From JAKAVN01 sp963796565 (GTDB taxonomy: Bacteria > Desulfobacterota > Binatia > Binatales > Binataceae): 64,000 bases of DNA. The notes under the pieces are model-generated. The model saw nothing but the letters and a program-made list of their open reading frames with translations. It did no database searches and had not been told where the DNA came from. The stretch covers positions 496,001 to 560,000 of the forward strand of contig CAWCMA010000001.1 in the NCBI GenBank assembly GCA_963796565.1, read 5' to 3'. Within the stretch, counting starts at the first letter, position 1. Each line of letters begins with the position of its first letter. This document shows, one piece after another, positions 35,263-44,514 of the stretch. Both the position numbers and the translations under genes were made by a program.

Positions 35263-35327
35263 TCTTCCAATAGCGCGGCGAAAGAGCGGCCGGCGAACGG
35301 TTTCCGGCGAAAGGACGGCATCCCAAT

Positions 35328-35912
35328 ATGAGCGCATCGCTCGTCGTGCTGCTAATTGCGATTGCGATCGTCGGATGGGCCGTGCTCGGCTACAACGGCC
35401 TGGTCAGCCTGCGCAACCAGGTGCAGAACGCGTGGCGTCAAATCGATGTCCAACTGCGCCGCCGCCACGACCTCATCCCCAATCTGGTCGAGGCGGTCAA
35501 GGGCTACATGCAATTCGAGCGCGACACTCTCACCCAAGTGGTCGAGGCGCGCGCCAAGGCGATAAGCGCCCCCGACCAAGCCTCGCGCATGGCGGCCGAG
35601 AATCAGATCACGGGGGGATTGGGCAAGTTGCTGGCCGTGATGGAGAACTATCCGCAGCTCAAGTCCGATCAGAACGTGCTCAAGCTCCAGGAGGAGTTGA
35701 CCACGACCGAGAACCAGATCGCCTTTTCGCGCCAGGCCTACAATGACTCCGTGATGCAGCTCAATACGCGCATCGAGAGTTTCCCGACGAATTTGCTCGC
35801 CAACAACTTCGGCTTCAAGCAGGCCGAGTATTTCCAGGGTGCGCCCGAAGACCAGGCGGTGCCGAAGGTCGATCTCGCGATGGGCGGGGGCGCGCCGCCG
35901 CCGCGCGCCTGA
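35328..35912 (+). CDS. lemA: LemA-family protein
   Basis: A 194-residue protein: one N-terminal membrane helix, then the family core YNGLVSLRNQVQNAWRQIDVQLRRRHDLIPNLVEAVKGY (residues about 22-60) and a four-helix bundle ending NNFGFKQAEYFQ. LemA proteins are membrane-anchored, of uncertain role, and very often lie next to HtpX-type proteases. That arrangement is seen here, with htpX starting 26 bases downstream. The tail is Gly/Pro-rich. Confidence 0.94.
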   Translation: MSASLVVLLIAIAIVGWAVLGYNGLVSLRNQVQNAWRQIDVQLRRRHDLIPNLVEAVKGYMQFERDTLTQVVEARAKAISAPDQASRMAAENQITGGLGKLLAVMENYPQLKSDQNVLKLQEELTTTENQIAFSRQAYNDSVMQLNTRIESFPTNLLANNFGFKQAEYFQGAPEDQAVPKVDLAMGGGAPPPRA

Positions 35913-35938
35913 CGATTCGGCGCGGGGACGGAGCGGAG

Positions 35939-36982
35939 ATGGCGGCGGCGCGCACCGATTTCTGGGAGCTCGAGCGCTGCAACCGGCGCGAGACCGCGAT
36001 GCTGGTCGTGGTCTTCGTCGCGCTATTCACCACCCTCGGCTTCGGACTGGATTTCATTTTTCACAACCTGGCGATCGTAGACGGATCGCTGACCGGCTTC
36101 CCGCTGCTGACCCTCATCGCGCTCGGCTTCGGAATCTTTCAATCGCTGCTCTCATACTACGGCGGTGCGTCGCTGGTGCTGGCCTCGGTACGGGCGCGCG
36201 AGCTGGCCCCCGACACGCCGCAGCATCAGATGGTGCTCGACGTGGTGCGCGAGATGGCGCTGGCGGCGCGGATGCCGGTGCCCAAGGCGTACCTGATGAA
36301 CGATCCGTCGCCCAATGCGTTCGCGACCGGCCGCGACCCGCATCATTCGGTGATCTGCGTCACCCAGGGATTGATCGACACGATGGATCGCGAGGAAGTG
36401 CAGGGAGTGCTGGGTCACGAGATGGCGCACGTGCGCGACTACGACATCCGCACCATGATGATGATCGCGGTGCTGGTGGCGGGGATCGCGATGCTGGCTG
36501 ACTTCGTTTACCGGTCGATGTGGTACACGGGCGGCGTTGGGGGCGGTGGTGGCAGGGGCCGCAGCAGCCGTGACGACGACAGTAGCGGCGGCAACGCGGG
36601 CGCGCTGATTGGAATTCTGGTGGTCGTGCTTGCGGTGCTGGCGCCGTTTTTCGCGCAATTGCTTGCGATGGCGGTGTCGCGCCAGCGCGAATACCTTGCC
36701 GACGCCGCTTCCGTCGAGTTTACGCGCAATCCGCGGGCGCTGCTGCGCGCGCTCGAGCGCATCGCCGAGACCGAATCACCGCTGCGCAACGCCTCGCGCG
36801 GCACCGCGCACATGTTCATCGTCAATCCGTTGCAGGGCGCACGCGACGACAACGAAGGCTTCTTCGCTAACCTGTTTTCGACTCATCCGCCGCTGGGGCG
36901 ACGTATCGAACGGCTGCGCGCGTTGCTCAACGAAGCGTCGGCAGCCGGTGCGGCCGCGGCAGCCCCTACCCCGCGCGGCTGA
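35939..36982 (+). CDS. htpX: M48 membrane metalloprotease, HtpX-like
   Basis: A 347-residue protein. Two membrane segments at residues about 20-80 precede the zinc motif HEMAHVRDYD near 160, with the third ligand glutamate in REYLADAASVEF near 245. A Gly/Ser/Asp-rich linker (residues about 200-220) separates membrane segments three and four. It degrades misfolded membrane proteins. GGAG directly precedes the ATG. It pairs with lemA in one operon and lies downstream of hsp20, a small stress-protein neighbourhood. Confidence 0.93.
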   Translation: MAAARTDFWELERCNRRETAMLVVVFVALFTTLGFGLDFIFHNLAIVDGSLTGFPLLTLIALGFGIFQSLLSYYGGASLVLASVRARELAPDTPQHQMVLDVVREMALAARMPVPKAYLMNDPSPNAFATGRDPHHSVICVTQGLIDTMDREEVQGVLGHEMAHVRDYDIRTMMMIAVLVAGIAMLADFVYRSMWYTGGVGGGGGRGRSSRDDDSSGGNAGALIGILVVVLAVLAPFFAQLLAMAVSRQREYLADAASVEFTRNPRALLRALERIAETESPLRNASRGTAHMFIVNPLQGARDDNEGFFANLFSTHPPLGRRIERLRALLNEASAAGAAAAAPTPRG

Positions 36983-37004
36983 TACGCGCGAGCGGAGAGT
37001 CGCG

Positions 37005-37493
37005 CTAGCGGTTGCGATGGCGCAGTTCGCGTTCGACTTCGCGCCGGACGGTCTTGCGCTTGATCGCCTCGCGCTTGTCGTAGAGCTTCTTGCCCTTGGC
37101 CAGACCGAGTTCGACCTTGGCACGCCCGCGGCGGAAGTAAATCTTGAGCGGCACGATCGTGTAGCCCTGTTCGCGGGCATGTCCCCACCAACGGTCGATC
37201 TCGCGCCGATGCATCAGGAGCTTGCGCGGACGGATTTCATTATGGCTGAACTGGCCGGCCGGCGCGTAGGCTCCGATATGCACGCCGTGCAGGAACGCTT
37301 CGCCGTTTTTGATCCGCGCGTAGCTGTCTCGCAGGTTTACCTTGTGCGCGCGCAGTGACTTGACCTCGGTGCCGGTCAGCGCCATCCCGCACTCCAGCGA
37401 TTCCTCGATGAAGAAATCGTGGCGGGCCTTGCGGTTGTCGGCGATCAACTCGAAGCCGTCGTCGGACGCCTTGGCGCTTTCCTGTCGAGCCAT
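37005..37493 (-). CDS. smpB: SsrA-binding protein SmpB
   Basis: A 162-residue protein with NRKARHDFFIEESLECGMALTGTEVKSLR at residues about 20-48, NLRDSYARI, and the C-terminal GLAKGKKLYDKREAIKRK that inserts in the ribosomal channel. It partners tmRNA in rescue of stalled ribosomes. No tmRNA gene is visible next to it. It lies 10 bases downstream of the NUDIX gene and ends close to the convergent htpX. Confidence 0.96.
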   Translation of the reverse strand: MARQESAKASDDGFELIADNRKARHDFFIEESLECGMALTGTEVKSLRAHKVNLRDSYARIKNGEAFLHGVHIGAYAPAGQFSHNEIRPRKLLMHRREIDRWWGHAREQGYTIVPLKIYFRRGRAKVELGLAKGKKLYDKREAIKRKTVRREVERELRHRNR

Positions 37494-37503
37494 CCTTACG
37501 AGC

Positions 37504-38094
37504 TTATACTAATGGTCCGGATTTGGGGCCGGCACCGCCGGCATACGTGATCCAGTCGCGCAGCGCGACCTGGGTGGTGCGAAACGCGATCTCTTCCCAC
37601 GGAATCTCGGCGGGCGCGAAGTAGCGCACTTCGCTCGCTTCGTCGGAGAGCCCGGGGCTCTCAAGGCCGGGCCTGGCGAGATAGACGATGATCGCCGCGA
37701 TCGGATTTTGCGGATCCGCGTATACGCCGAACAGGCGCTCGATCGTTACGTTCATCCCGACTTCCTCTGCCGTCTCGCGCAACGCCGCCGGCTCGGGAGT
37801 CTCACCGAAATCGACGTAACCGCCGGGAAAAGTCCAATAGCCCAGCCGCGGCGGAATCGCCCGGCGCAGCAGCAGCACGCGGCCGGAGTCGACCACCAGG
37901 CATCCGGCCACCAGCTTGGGGCCTTGGAAGTCGATGAAGCCGCATCGCGAGCACACTTTATGGCGCCTGCGGTCGGGCAGCACCGTGCGCAGTTCCATCG
38001 CGCCGCCGCAGAGCGCGCAGAAGCGCACGTTGGTGGGGTACTGATGCTGGATGTCGTGGCGCGGCTCCACCGGACGATCGTTTTCATCGGTCAT
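37504..38094 (-). CDS. NUDIX hydrolase with N-terminal zinc ribbon
   Basis: A 196-residue protein. Residues about 25-55 hold two CxxC pairs (CALC, CSRC), a zinc ribbon as in NudC-like and related NUDIX proteins. The NUDIX box GGYVDFGETPEPAALRETAEEVGM spans residues about 91-114. It hydrolyses a nucleoside diphosphate derivative; NADH or ADP-ribose are possible. The N-terminal half of NudC is absent. It is co-directional with smpB. Confidence 0.9.
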   Translation of the reverse strand: MTDENDRPVEPRHDIQHQYPTNVRFCALCGGAMELRTVLPDRRRHKVCSRCGFIDFQGPKLVAGCLVVDSGRVLLLRRAIPPRLGYWTFPGGYVDFGETPEPAALRETAEEVGMNVTIERLFGVYADPQNPIAAIIVYLARPGLESPGLSDEASEVRYFAPAEIPWEEIAFRTTQVALRDWITYAGGAGPKSGPLV

Positions 38095-38145
38095 GAGAGA
38101 AAGCTTGGCGGATCGAGGCGGCGGGCCGCAACCGCGTCGAGAAAA

Positions 38146-40734
38146 CTAGAACGTGAGGCGGCGGACCAGCGCCTCGCCGATCAGCAAGATCATCGCCGCG
38201 AGCAACGGCCAAGCCGCCATCGATTGCCGCAGCTCATGCTCGGGGCGGGTCAGGCCGACGTCGGCGGGCGAGGGGTTGAGCCGGCCGCCGGTATTCGAGG
38301 CGAGGCGCTCCAGCAGCGTATAGTTGGGTTCCGGGCGCGGCAGCTCAGCGTTGATCGCGGGGCTGACCGTGTATGCGAGTGGAGGAAAGGCGAGCGCTTC
38401 CGCGGTGGCCGCCTTCAGCGCGATATTGTACGTACCGGGGCGCGGCGCGTCGAAGCTGCCGTAAAGCTCGCCCGGGACTTCCTCGGAAAGCGCGCTCTGT
38501 GCGCGGGTGCCGTCGGGGCGCGTGATGGTCGCGCTGACCAGTGCCGCCGACGGTGCCGGCCGATCGCTATAGTTGGTGAGCCTCAGGTGGATGCGGCCCT
38601 CGCGGTAGCCGAGCGCGACGTCGAACTTCTGTTCCGTGGCCGCGGTCTGTGGCGTCATCCAGGACAGCACCTTGCTCCAGATCTGACCGAAGATTCCGTC
38701 CTTAACCCAAGGCGAGGACCATCGCCCGCTCGCGTCGGTGGTGACCGCGACCGCCTTGCCGGCCCCGAAATGCCAGCTCGCGATAAGCGGGTCATGCGCG
38801 TTGGCGCGGTTGATGAAAGCGTCGAGCGTGGCTTGCGGCTTAAGCTCGGTGGCGACGAAGCCTTTGATCGCCGGGAGTTGGCGGCCGGCGAGGTCCTTGA
38901 GCAGCGGGTCCGGCTTCACCGTGATTGGCGTGAAATCCTTCTCGACCATCGTGGTCTCGCCGCCGTGCGATTTCACGTCCTGCAAAAACAACTCGGGCAG
39001 GTTGGCGGCACTGTCGGTCTGGTAGAAGCTGCCGCCGCCGTACTTGCTGATCGATTCGAGCAGCGACAGATTGGCTTCGCGGCCGATCGCGATGGTGGAG
39101 ATCGTCACGCCACCCTCGCGATGCATCGTGGAGACGAGATCGTAGTACATCGCCGCCGTGCCGCCGGTCTCGCCGTCGGTTATGACCACTACGTGCTTTA
39201 TCGACGCATTGCTGCTGGCCAGCATCCGCTCGGCCTCCTCCATCGCCGGCAGCAGATAAGTGGTGCCGCGCGCCTTGAGCCGGTTGATCAACTGGTCGAA
39301 GTAGGGCCGGCTCTGGCTGAGCGTCGTCAGCGGGACCATCACGAACGGTTGCGAGTCAAACCCGATGACCGCGATCAAATCGCTGTCGGTCATTGTCTTG
39401 GTCACCGTGCGCGCCGCCGCTTTCGCGTACTCGAGTTTGTTGTCGCGGCCCATCGAGCCCGACTTGTCGATTATCAGGACCAGCGCGCGAGTGCGCTGGC
39501 GATGCTGCGGCGGCTTCATGATGACCGGCAGCGCGCGTGCGAGCGGGCTGTCCTGGTAGCCGCCCAGGCCGAAGCTTTCGTCGCCCCCGGCCATCGCGAT
39601 CGAGCCACCCTCCTCGACGTAGTTGACCAGTGCCTGCTGGGCCGCGGGCGAGAGCCGCGAGCGCGGCACGTTGTTGAGCAGCACCGCGTCGTAGCCCTTG
39701 AGATTGCCGCTCCACGAGCTGCCGGGCGTGACCACGGTCGGATCCAGGCCCACCCGATGCACGACCGATTCGAGATACTGCGCGTCGCGCGCCGAACCGG
39801 TCAGGATGAGCACCTTGCGTTGCGCGCCGATCCCGATCCATCCCGTGAGCGAGTCATCTTCGCTATACGCGTCCTGCGCCGGATTGGCGGGCTTGAACAC
39901 GGCGGTGTAGGAGGTCAGCCCTGAAGCTTCGGCATGGACCGGGAAGTCGAAGCGTTGCTGGCCGCTTTGCAGAGTGACGGTGCGGACATCGATCGCGCGG
40001 CCGTTCTGGAAAATTGAAATGGTTCCGCTAACCGGGGCCGAGTTGTAATTGGTGGCGGTGACGCCGAGCGCGAACGGCTCCGACTTGGACAGCGCCGGTG
40101 GCATCGCGAGCTCGGTAATCGCGACGTTGGAGATGCCGCGCGCGCCAGGCGGGGTGAAGATATACAGCCGCACTCCGGCCGAGCGAATCGCGCCGAGCGC
40201 GCGTTCCGCATCGCCATGGTTCTCCCATCCGTCGGTCACCAACACGACCGGGCCGTCGTGCGCGGCCGGATTGGCGGCGACCTTATCGAGCGCCGCCTCG
40301 AGGTCGGTCGCGCCCGGCGCGCAGGTGGCGCATCCCGCCGCCGCTTCCAGCTTCGACAGCGCGCCCGCGACCGTGGTCGGCTCGGGATCGGTGGCGAAGA
40401 TCACCGCCGGATCGCCGGCACGCAACCGGAGATCGTGGCGCAGGAGTTTGGCCGTCCACGCGCGCATCGCCTCGGTGATGCTGGCCGAAGCGTCGACCAC
40501 CGCCGGCCGCGTGGTGCCCTCGCTCCGCGTGACGGTCTGCGGATCGGCGAGCGCCAACACGCATAGCGCAAGCACCACGGCGCGCAGCAGCGGTGCGAAC
40601 AGCTTGCGCGGCGTGTTCACGCCAAGCAGCGACCAACCCAGAATCACGCCGACCGCGATCAACAGCCAGAGCGCGCCCGGATTCGCCAGCTTGACGCCGG
40701 CCAGCATTGCGCCCGGGTTCATCGCAGAATTCAT
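38146..40734 (-). CDS. Large membrane VWA-domain protein (Bat-operon type)
   Basis: An 862-residue protein, with two N-terminal membrane helices, a first VWA-like domain with degenerate MIDAS (DASASI near residue 81), a DJ-1/glutamine-amidotransferase-like segment around KVLILTGSARDAQYLESVV (residues about 305-395), a second VWA domain with intact MIDAS DKSGSM near residue 425, and a C-terminal membrane helix. It is the last gene of a leftward operon with MoxR and DUF58, a set that builds or chaperones periplasmic complexes in other bacteria. Precise partners are unknown. Confidence 0.85.
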   Translation of the reverse strand: MNSAMNPGAMLAGVKLANPGALWLLIAVGVILGWSLLGVNTPRKLFAPLLRAVVLALCVLALADPQTVTRSEGTTRPAVVDASASITEAMRAWTAKLLRHDLRLRAGDPAVIFATDPEPTTVAGALSKLEAAAGCATCAPGATDLEAALDKVAANPAAHDGPVVLVTDGWENHGDAERALGAIRSAGVRLYIFTPPGARGISNVAITELAMPPALSKSEPFALGVTATNYNSAPVSGTISIFQNGRAIDVRTVTLQSGQQRFDFPVHAEASGLTSYTAVFKPANPAQDAYSEDDSLTGWIGIGAQRKVLILTGSARDAQYLESVVHRVGLDPTVVTPGSSWSGNLKGYDAVLLNNVPRSRLSPAAQQALVNYVEEGGSIAMAGGDESFGLGGYQDSPLARALPVIMKPPQHRQRTRALVLIIDKSGSMGRDNKLEYAKAAARTVTKTMTDSDLIAVIGFDSQPFVMVPLTTLSQSRPYFDQLINRLKARGTTYLLPAMEEAERMLASSNASIKHVVVITDGETGGTAAMYYDLVSTMHREGGVTISTIAIGREANLSLLESISKYGGGSFYQTDSAANLPELFLQDVKSHGGETTMVEKDFTPITVKPDPLLKDLAGRQLPAIKGFVATELKPQATLDAFINRANAHDPLIASWHFGAGKAVAVTTDASGRWSSPWVKDGIFGQIWSKVLSWMTPQTAATEQKFDVALGYREGRIHLRLTNYSDRPAPSAALVSATITRPDGTRAQSALSEEVPGELYGSFDAPRPGTYNIALKAATAEALAFPPLAYTVSPAINAELPRPEPNYTLLERLASNTGGRLNPSPADVGLTRPEHELRQSMAAWPLLAAMILLIGEALVRRLTF

Positions 40735-40736
40735 GT

Positions 40737-42542
40737 TTAGACCGTGACCACCAGACGGCGGCGGCGATACGCAATCAAGGCTTCGAAGATCAGCAGCGCG
40801 ACGATCGCCAGGATGAAGTCCCTGGTGACCGGCGCGCGGCGCGGCGCGACTTGGGCCATCGCGCCCGAGCCGGTCGCTTCGATCTTCATGGCCGGCGTGT
40901 TTTCGAGATCGGAGGCGCGCAGGTTGGCGAGATTAACCGCGCGCAGCGATTTGGCTCCGTCCGAGGAGACGAGTTGATAGAGACCCTGAAAATTGGCGTC
41001 CGTGAACAGCATCCCCGGCGTGACTTTGATCTTTCGCCCGTCGGGCGGCACGATCGTGTCGACGCCGGCCGGCACGATCCACGGATCGCCGGTATGGTAG
41101 CCGCCGGTCTCGGCACCGAAGCCGGCCAGATAGCTGAGCGAGTTCAGCGTGAGCACGGACATCGGAAGGTTTTGACGGCCGAGATAGGGAAATGGATTGA
41201 AGCCCAGGGCGACCAGGCGATGGCCGGAGCGCTCGCCGGCGAGCAGCAGCGCGCCGCCACTGCCGGTGACGATCGCCTGGAGCCACGGATGCTGTCCGAG
41301 GTATTCGCCGCCGTACAGATTGAGCAAGCGAAAATTCACCGAGTCGGTGAGGGGGCCGGTCGGCGGCCATCCGGTGATCTCGACGCTGGCGGTCGGCTGG
41401 ACGTTGAAGCCGAAAACGGGATCATCCGGCGGCGGCATCACCAGCAAAGTGTTGACCGGCGGCATCTCCTTGGGCACCGCGTACTCGAAGATCGCGAGGT
41501 CCGCGGAGGCGAGGTCCTTGGGTGTGAAGCTGGTGGGCGACGCGACGCGGACCGAGATGCCCGGCAGCCGATCGAGGCCGGCGGCGTCGGCGGGGGTCGG
41601 CGTCACGAACAGAATCGAAATCGATTTGACCGCGCCGGCAGTGGCCCAGGCGACGTTGTCGAGCGCAAAACCGTCGGCTGGCGTAAGCTCCGCGCGATAG
41701 ACCCCGGCCGGCGCGAGGTTGGGGAATTCGATCACGCCGATCTGGCCCGGTTCCAGATGCGCCTGCGCGTGTCCGACGGGCTTGCCGTCGCCGGTTATCG
41801 CGAGATGGAGCGTCTGCGGCGCGGGACTGAAGTTGGCGACCGTCAAACGGGCGTGCAGTGCGGCCTGTCCCAACGACTCACGGCGGAGCACGAAGGAACC
41901 GATCGCGTAGTTGGGCAGCGGATCGCCGGCTGCGAAAGCCTCGATCCGCGGCGGTACGGGCGCCGCAAGCGGCCGCGCGCCGGCGTATATCACCCTGCGC
42001 AGGCGCGTGTCGGAAGCAAGCCCGCTTAAGAGCACGCTCAGGGCGGCCTGGTCGGATGGCGCATCGGCGGGATGCAAGTGCGCCAGCGCGTCCGACGCTT
42101 CGGCTGCGCTTGCGAATGGCGGACCGGCGCGATGAGGCTGCGGGGCCGTCAGATAAAGGCTGACCTCGCCCGGGCCTTCCCGCTCGAGCGCATCCATAAG
42201 CGCCGCGCGCGCCGTGTCGAAGCGGGTGTGCCCGGACGCCGCCGCGGCCTGCATCGCCGCCGAGTCGTCGAGCACCACCGCGATCGGATTGCCCTTGCGC
42301 GTGACGTAGGGCCCCGCAATCGCGAGCACCGCGAGCCCGATGATGAGCATCTCGACGAAGAACATCCAGTCGAGCCGCGGCCATCCGCCGAAGCGTCGTC
42401 CGCGCCGCGCCCGTAGCGCGCGAAAGGCCAGCACGCTGGAAACGACGACGCGGCGGGGACGCTCGCGCACGAGATAGGCCAGTGCGAGCGCCGGGATCAG
42501 CGCGAACAGATAATAAAGCGCGCCTGGGTAGAGGAATCCCAT
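40737..42542 (-). CDS. BatA-like aerotolerance-type membrane protein
   Basis: A 601-residue protein. The N-terminus (FLYPGALYYLFALIPALALAYLVRERP) is the BatA-type membrane start, followed by a VWA-like region whose MIDAS is changed to DDSAAM, then a beta-rich part and a C-terminal membrane helix. The weak MIDAS suggests a structural rather than metal-dependent role. GTG at 42545 and ATG at 42542 both fit; I use the ATG. It starts seven bases after the DUF58 gene and is followed two bases later by the large VWA gene. Confidence 0.85.
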   Translation of the reverse strand: MGFLYPGALYYLFALIPALALAYLVRERPRRVVVSSVLAFRALRARRGRRFGGWPRLDWMFFVEMLIIGLAVLAIAGPYVTRKGNPIAVVLDDSAAMQAAAASGHTRFDTARAALMDALEREGPGEVSLYLTAPQPHRAGPPFASAAEASDALAHLHPADAPSDQAALSVLLSGLASDTRLRRVIYAGARPLAAPVPPRIEAFAAGDPLPNYAIGSFVLRRESLGQAALHARLTVANFSPAPQTLHLAITGDGKPVGHAQAHLEPGQIGVIEFPNLAPAGVYRAELTPADGFALDNVAWATAGAVKSISILFVTPTPADAAGLDRLPGISVRVASPTSFTPKDLASADLAIFEYAVPKEMPPVNTLLVMPPPDDPVFGFNVQPTASVEITGWPPTGPLTDSVNFRLLNLYGGEYLGQHPWLQAIVTGSGGALLLAGERSGHRLVALGFNPFPYLGRQNLPMSVLTLNSLSYLAGFGAETGGYHTGDPWIVPAGVDTIVPPDGRKIKVTPGMLFTDANFQGLYQLVSSDGAKSLRAVNLANLRASDLENTPAMKIEATGSGAMAQVAPRRAPVTRDFILAIVALLIFEALIAYRRRRLVVTV

Positions 42543-42549
42543 CACACCG

Positions 42550-43449
42550 CTAATGCCTTAGGCCGAAGTCGGCGGTCGCGCGCAGGAAGAAGTCATGAAA
42601 ATTCAGGTCGGTGGTATAGAGCGTGTAGTGCAGGCCATGGCGCAGGCAAAACGTCTTGATCTCGCGCGAGAGGCGCTGCAGCGTTTGGCGATACTGCTCA
42701 CGCTCGCGGTTGCCGATCGATGCCATCACGCGCTCTCCGCTCTCCGCGTCGACCAGCTCGACGTCGCCCGCCAGTCCGGCGCCCGCGATCTCGCTGCCGC
42801 CGAGAATCTGCACCGCGGTTACGTCCATGTTGGCGGCAGTGAACAGGCCCAGTCCGCGAGTGACCGAATTGATCATCATCAGGTAGTCCGAAATCACGAA
42901 GACCTTGCCGGCGCGGCGCACCGAAACCAGCTCGCGTGCGAGCGCCGTGGCGAGGTCGAGTTGGCCGGCCGGCCGGATGGCGCCAAGGCGTTGCGCCAGT
43001 TCGACGATCCGATGGCGGCCGTAGACGAAGCCCGGCGTGGACGCTTTGCCGTCGCCGGCCAGCACGCGGATCATCACGCGGTCGCCTTGCGCCAGGGCAA
43101 CGTAGGCGAAGGCCAGCGCGGTCGCCACCGCCATCGGGAATTTGCGGTCGGCCTCGGGCAAGCCCATCGAGGCGCTGGCGTCGAGAAAAATGTAGGTGAG
43201 GAGGTCTTCCTCTTCCTTGAACAGCTTGATGTAGAGTTTGTCGGTGCGGCCGTAAAGTCCCCAGTCGATGAAGCGGAAGTCGTCGCCCAACGCGTAATGG
43301 CGGAAGTCGCTGAACTCCAGCGACGAGCCCCGCCGGGGCGAAAGATGAGTGCCCCTGCCGAGCCCCTCGAACTCGCGCCGCGTCTTGATCCGTAGATGTT
43401 CGAGCCGAGCCAGAAAGTCCGGCGTGAATTCCTCGGGCAGTCCCAGCAT
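42550..43449 (-). CDS. DUF58-domain protein
   Basis: A 299-residue protein with the DUF58 signature RGSSLEFSDFRHYALGDDFRFIDWGLYGRTDKLYIK (residues about 41-76) and a VWA-like fold with DASASMG near 91. DUF58 proteins accompany MoxR ATPases in operons for maturation of VWA proteins. It starts six bases after the MoxR gene and has no membrane helix. Confidence 0.93.
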   Translation of the reverse strand: MLGLPEEFTPDFLARLEHLRIKTRREFEGLGRGTHLSPRRGSSLEFSDFRHYALGDDFRFIDWGLYGRTDKLYIKLFKEEEDLLTYIFLDASASMGLPEADRKFPMAVATALAFAYVALAQGDRVMIRVLAGDGKASTPGFVYGRHRIVELAQRLGAIRPAGQLDLATALARELVSVRRAGKVFVISDYLMMINSVTRGLGLFTAANMDVTAVQILGGSEIAGAGLAGDVELVDAESGERVMASIGNREREQYRQTLQRLSREIKTFCLRHGLHYTLYTTDLNFHDFFLRATADFGLRH

Positions 43450-43455
43450 CGAAGC

Positions 43456-44472
43456 CTACGTGCGCGGCTTCTTGAGCCGCTTGGTCGCCTGCTCGAGGAT
43501 CGAATCGGTGGTGATGTTCTCGGCTTCGGCCTGGAAGTTGCGCAGCAGCCGATGGCGCAGCGCCGGCGCCACGCCGTCGGCGACGTCTTCGTAGCTGACG
43601 CTTACGCGGCCGTCGAGCAGGGCGTTGACTTTGGCGCACAGGATGAGCGCCTGAGCGCCGCGCGGGCTCGGTCCGAAGCGCAGATATTGCGAGACCTCGG
43701 GAATCGCGCCGGGGCCGTTAGGCGTGCAAGCGCCGATTATGCCAATCACGTAGCGCTCGATCGGCTCGGCCACCATCACCTCGCGCACCAGTGCCTTGAG
43801 GTGCTCGATCGCCACGGGCGCGTCGATCGGCGTAAAGATTGGCTGCGCGCTATGCGTGGTGGCCCCGGTGGTGCGCATCAGGATTTCGCGCAGCTCCTCC
43901 GGCTTGGGCGAACCCATCACGGCCTTGAACAGAAAGCGATCCATCTGCGCCTCGGGCAGCGGATAGGTGCCCTCGAGCTCGATCGGGTTCTGCGTCGCCA
44001 GCACCATGAACGGCGGGTCGAGCGGATAGGTGATGCCGAAGACCGTGACCTGCCGTTCTTCCATTGCCTCCAGCACGGCAGACTGGGTCTTGGGGGTGGC
44101 GCGGTTGATCTCGTCGCCGAGCACGACGTGGGCGAAAATCGGGCCAGGCTTGAAATGAAACTCGCGCCGTCCGTCAGCCTCGGTCAGGACCTGGGTGCCG
44201 ACGATGTCGGAGGGCATGAGGTCGGGCGTGAACTGGATACGTTTGAAGCTCAGCCCCAGGGCGTCGCTGGCCGTCTTGCACATCAGGGTTTTGCCGAGTC
44301 CAGGGACGCCTTCGATCAGGACGTGGCCGCCCGCGAACAGCGCGGTCAGAGTTTTGCGGATGACGTCCTGATGGCCGACGATTACCTTGCCGACCTCGGC
44401 TTCGGCGCGCGCGAAAATGCGCCGGAATTCGGCGACCCGTTCGGTCGGAGTAATTTGCGGGGCAGCTCCCAT
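43456..44472 (-). CDS. moxR: MoxR-family AAA+ ATPase
   Basis: A 338-residue ATPase. Walker A is IEGVPGLGKTLM, Walker B VVLGDEINRA, sensor region ATQNPIELEGTYPLPEAQMDRF, and an arginine-finger area follows. MoxR chaperones insert metals or remodel VWA-containing partners, here most likely the co-operonic VWA proteins. ATG 44472 has GGAGAAGG directly upstream and is preferred to a start 27 bases earlier. Confidence 0.95.
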   Translation of the reverse strand: MGAAPQITPTERVAEFRRIFARAEAEVGKVIVGHQDVIRKTLTALFAGGHVLIEGVPGLGKTLMCKTASDALGLSFKRIQFTPDLMPSDIVGTQVLTEADGRREFHFKPGPIFAHVVLGDEINRATPKTQSAVLEAMEERQVTVFGITYPLDPPFMVLATQNPIELEGTYPLPEAQMDRFLFKAVMGSPKPEELREILMRTTGATTHSAQPIFTPIDAPVAIEHLKALVREVMVAEPIERYVIGIIGACTPNGPGAIPEVSQYLRFGPSPRGAQALILCAKVNALLDGRVSVSYEDVADGVAPALRHRLLRNFQAEAENITTDSILEQATKRLKKPRT

Positions 44473-44514
44473 GCCTTCTCCTTGTTCCAATTGATGCATG
44501 CCGCGCGCGCCGCC

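Noticed and set aside
37400..37510. tmRNA gene next to smpB
   Set aside because: Only 10 bases separate smpB from the NUDIX gene and no tmRNA-like ends or tag sequence were seen nearby.
37708..39924. Long open frame on the plus strand opposite the NUDIX and VWA genes
   Set aside because: It is the antisense shadow of GC-rich real genes: no recognisable domain, Arg/Gln/His-rich composition and no ribosome site. The same applies to long antisense frames at 24494-26614, 43396-44907, 48830-51157 and 57500-59026.
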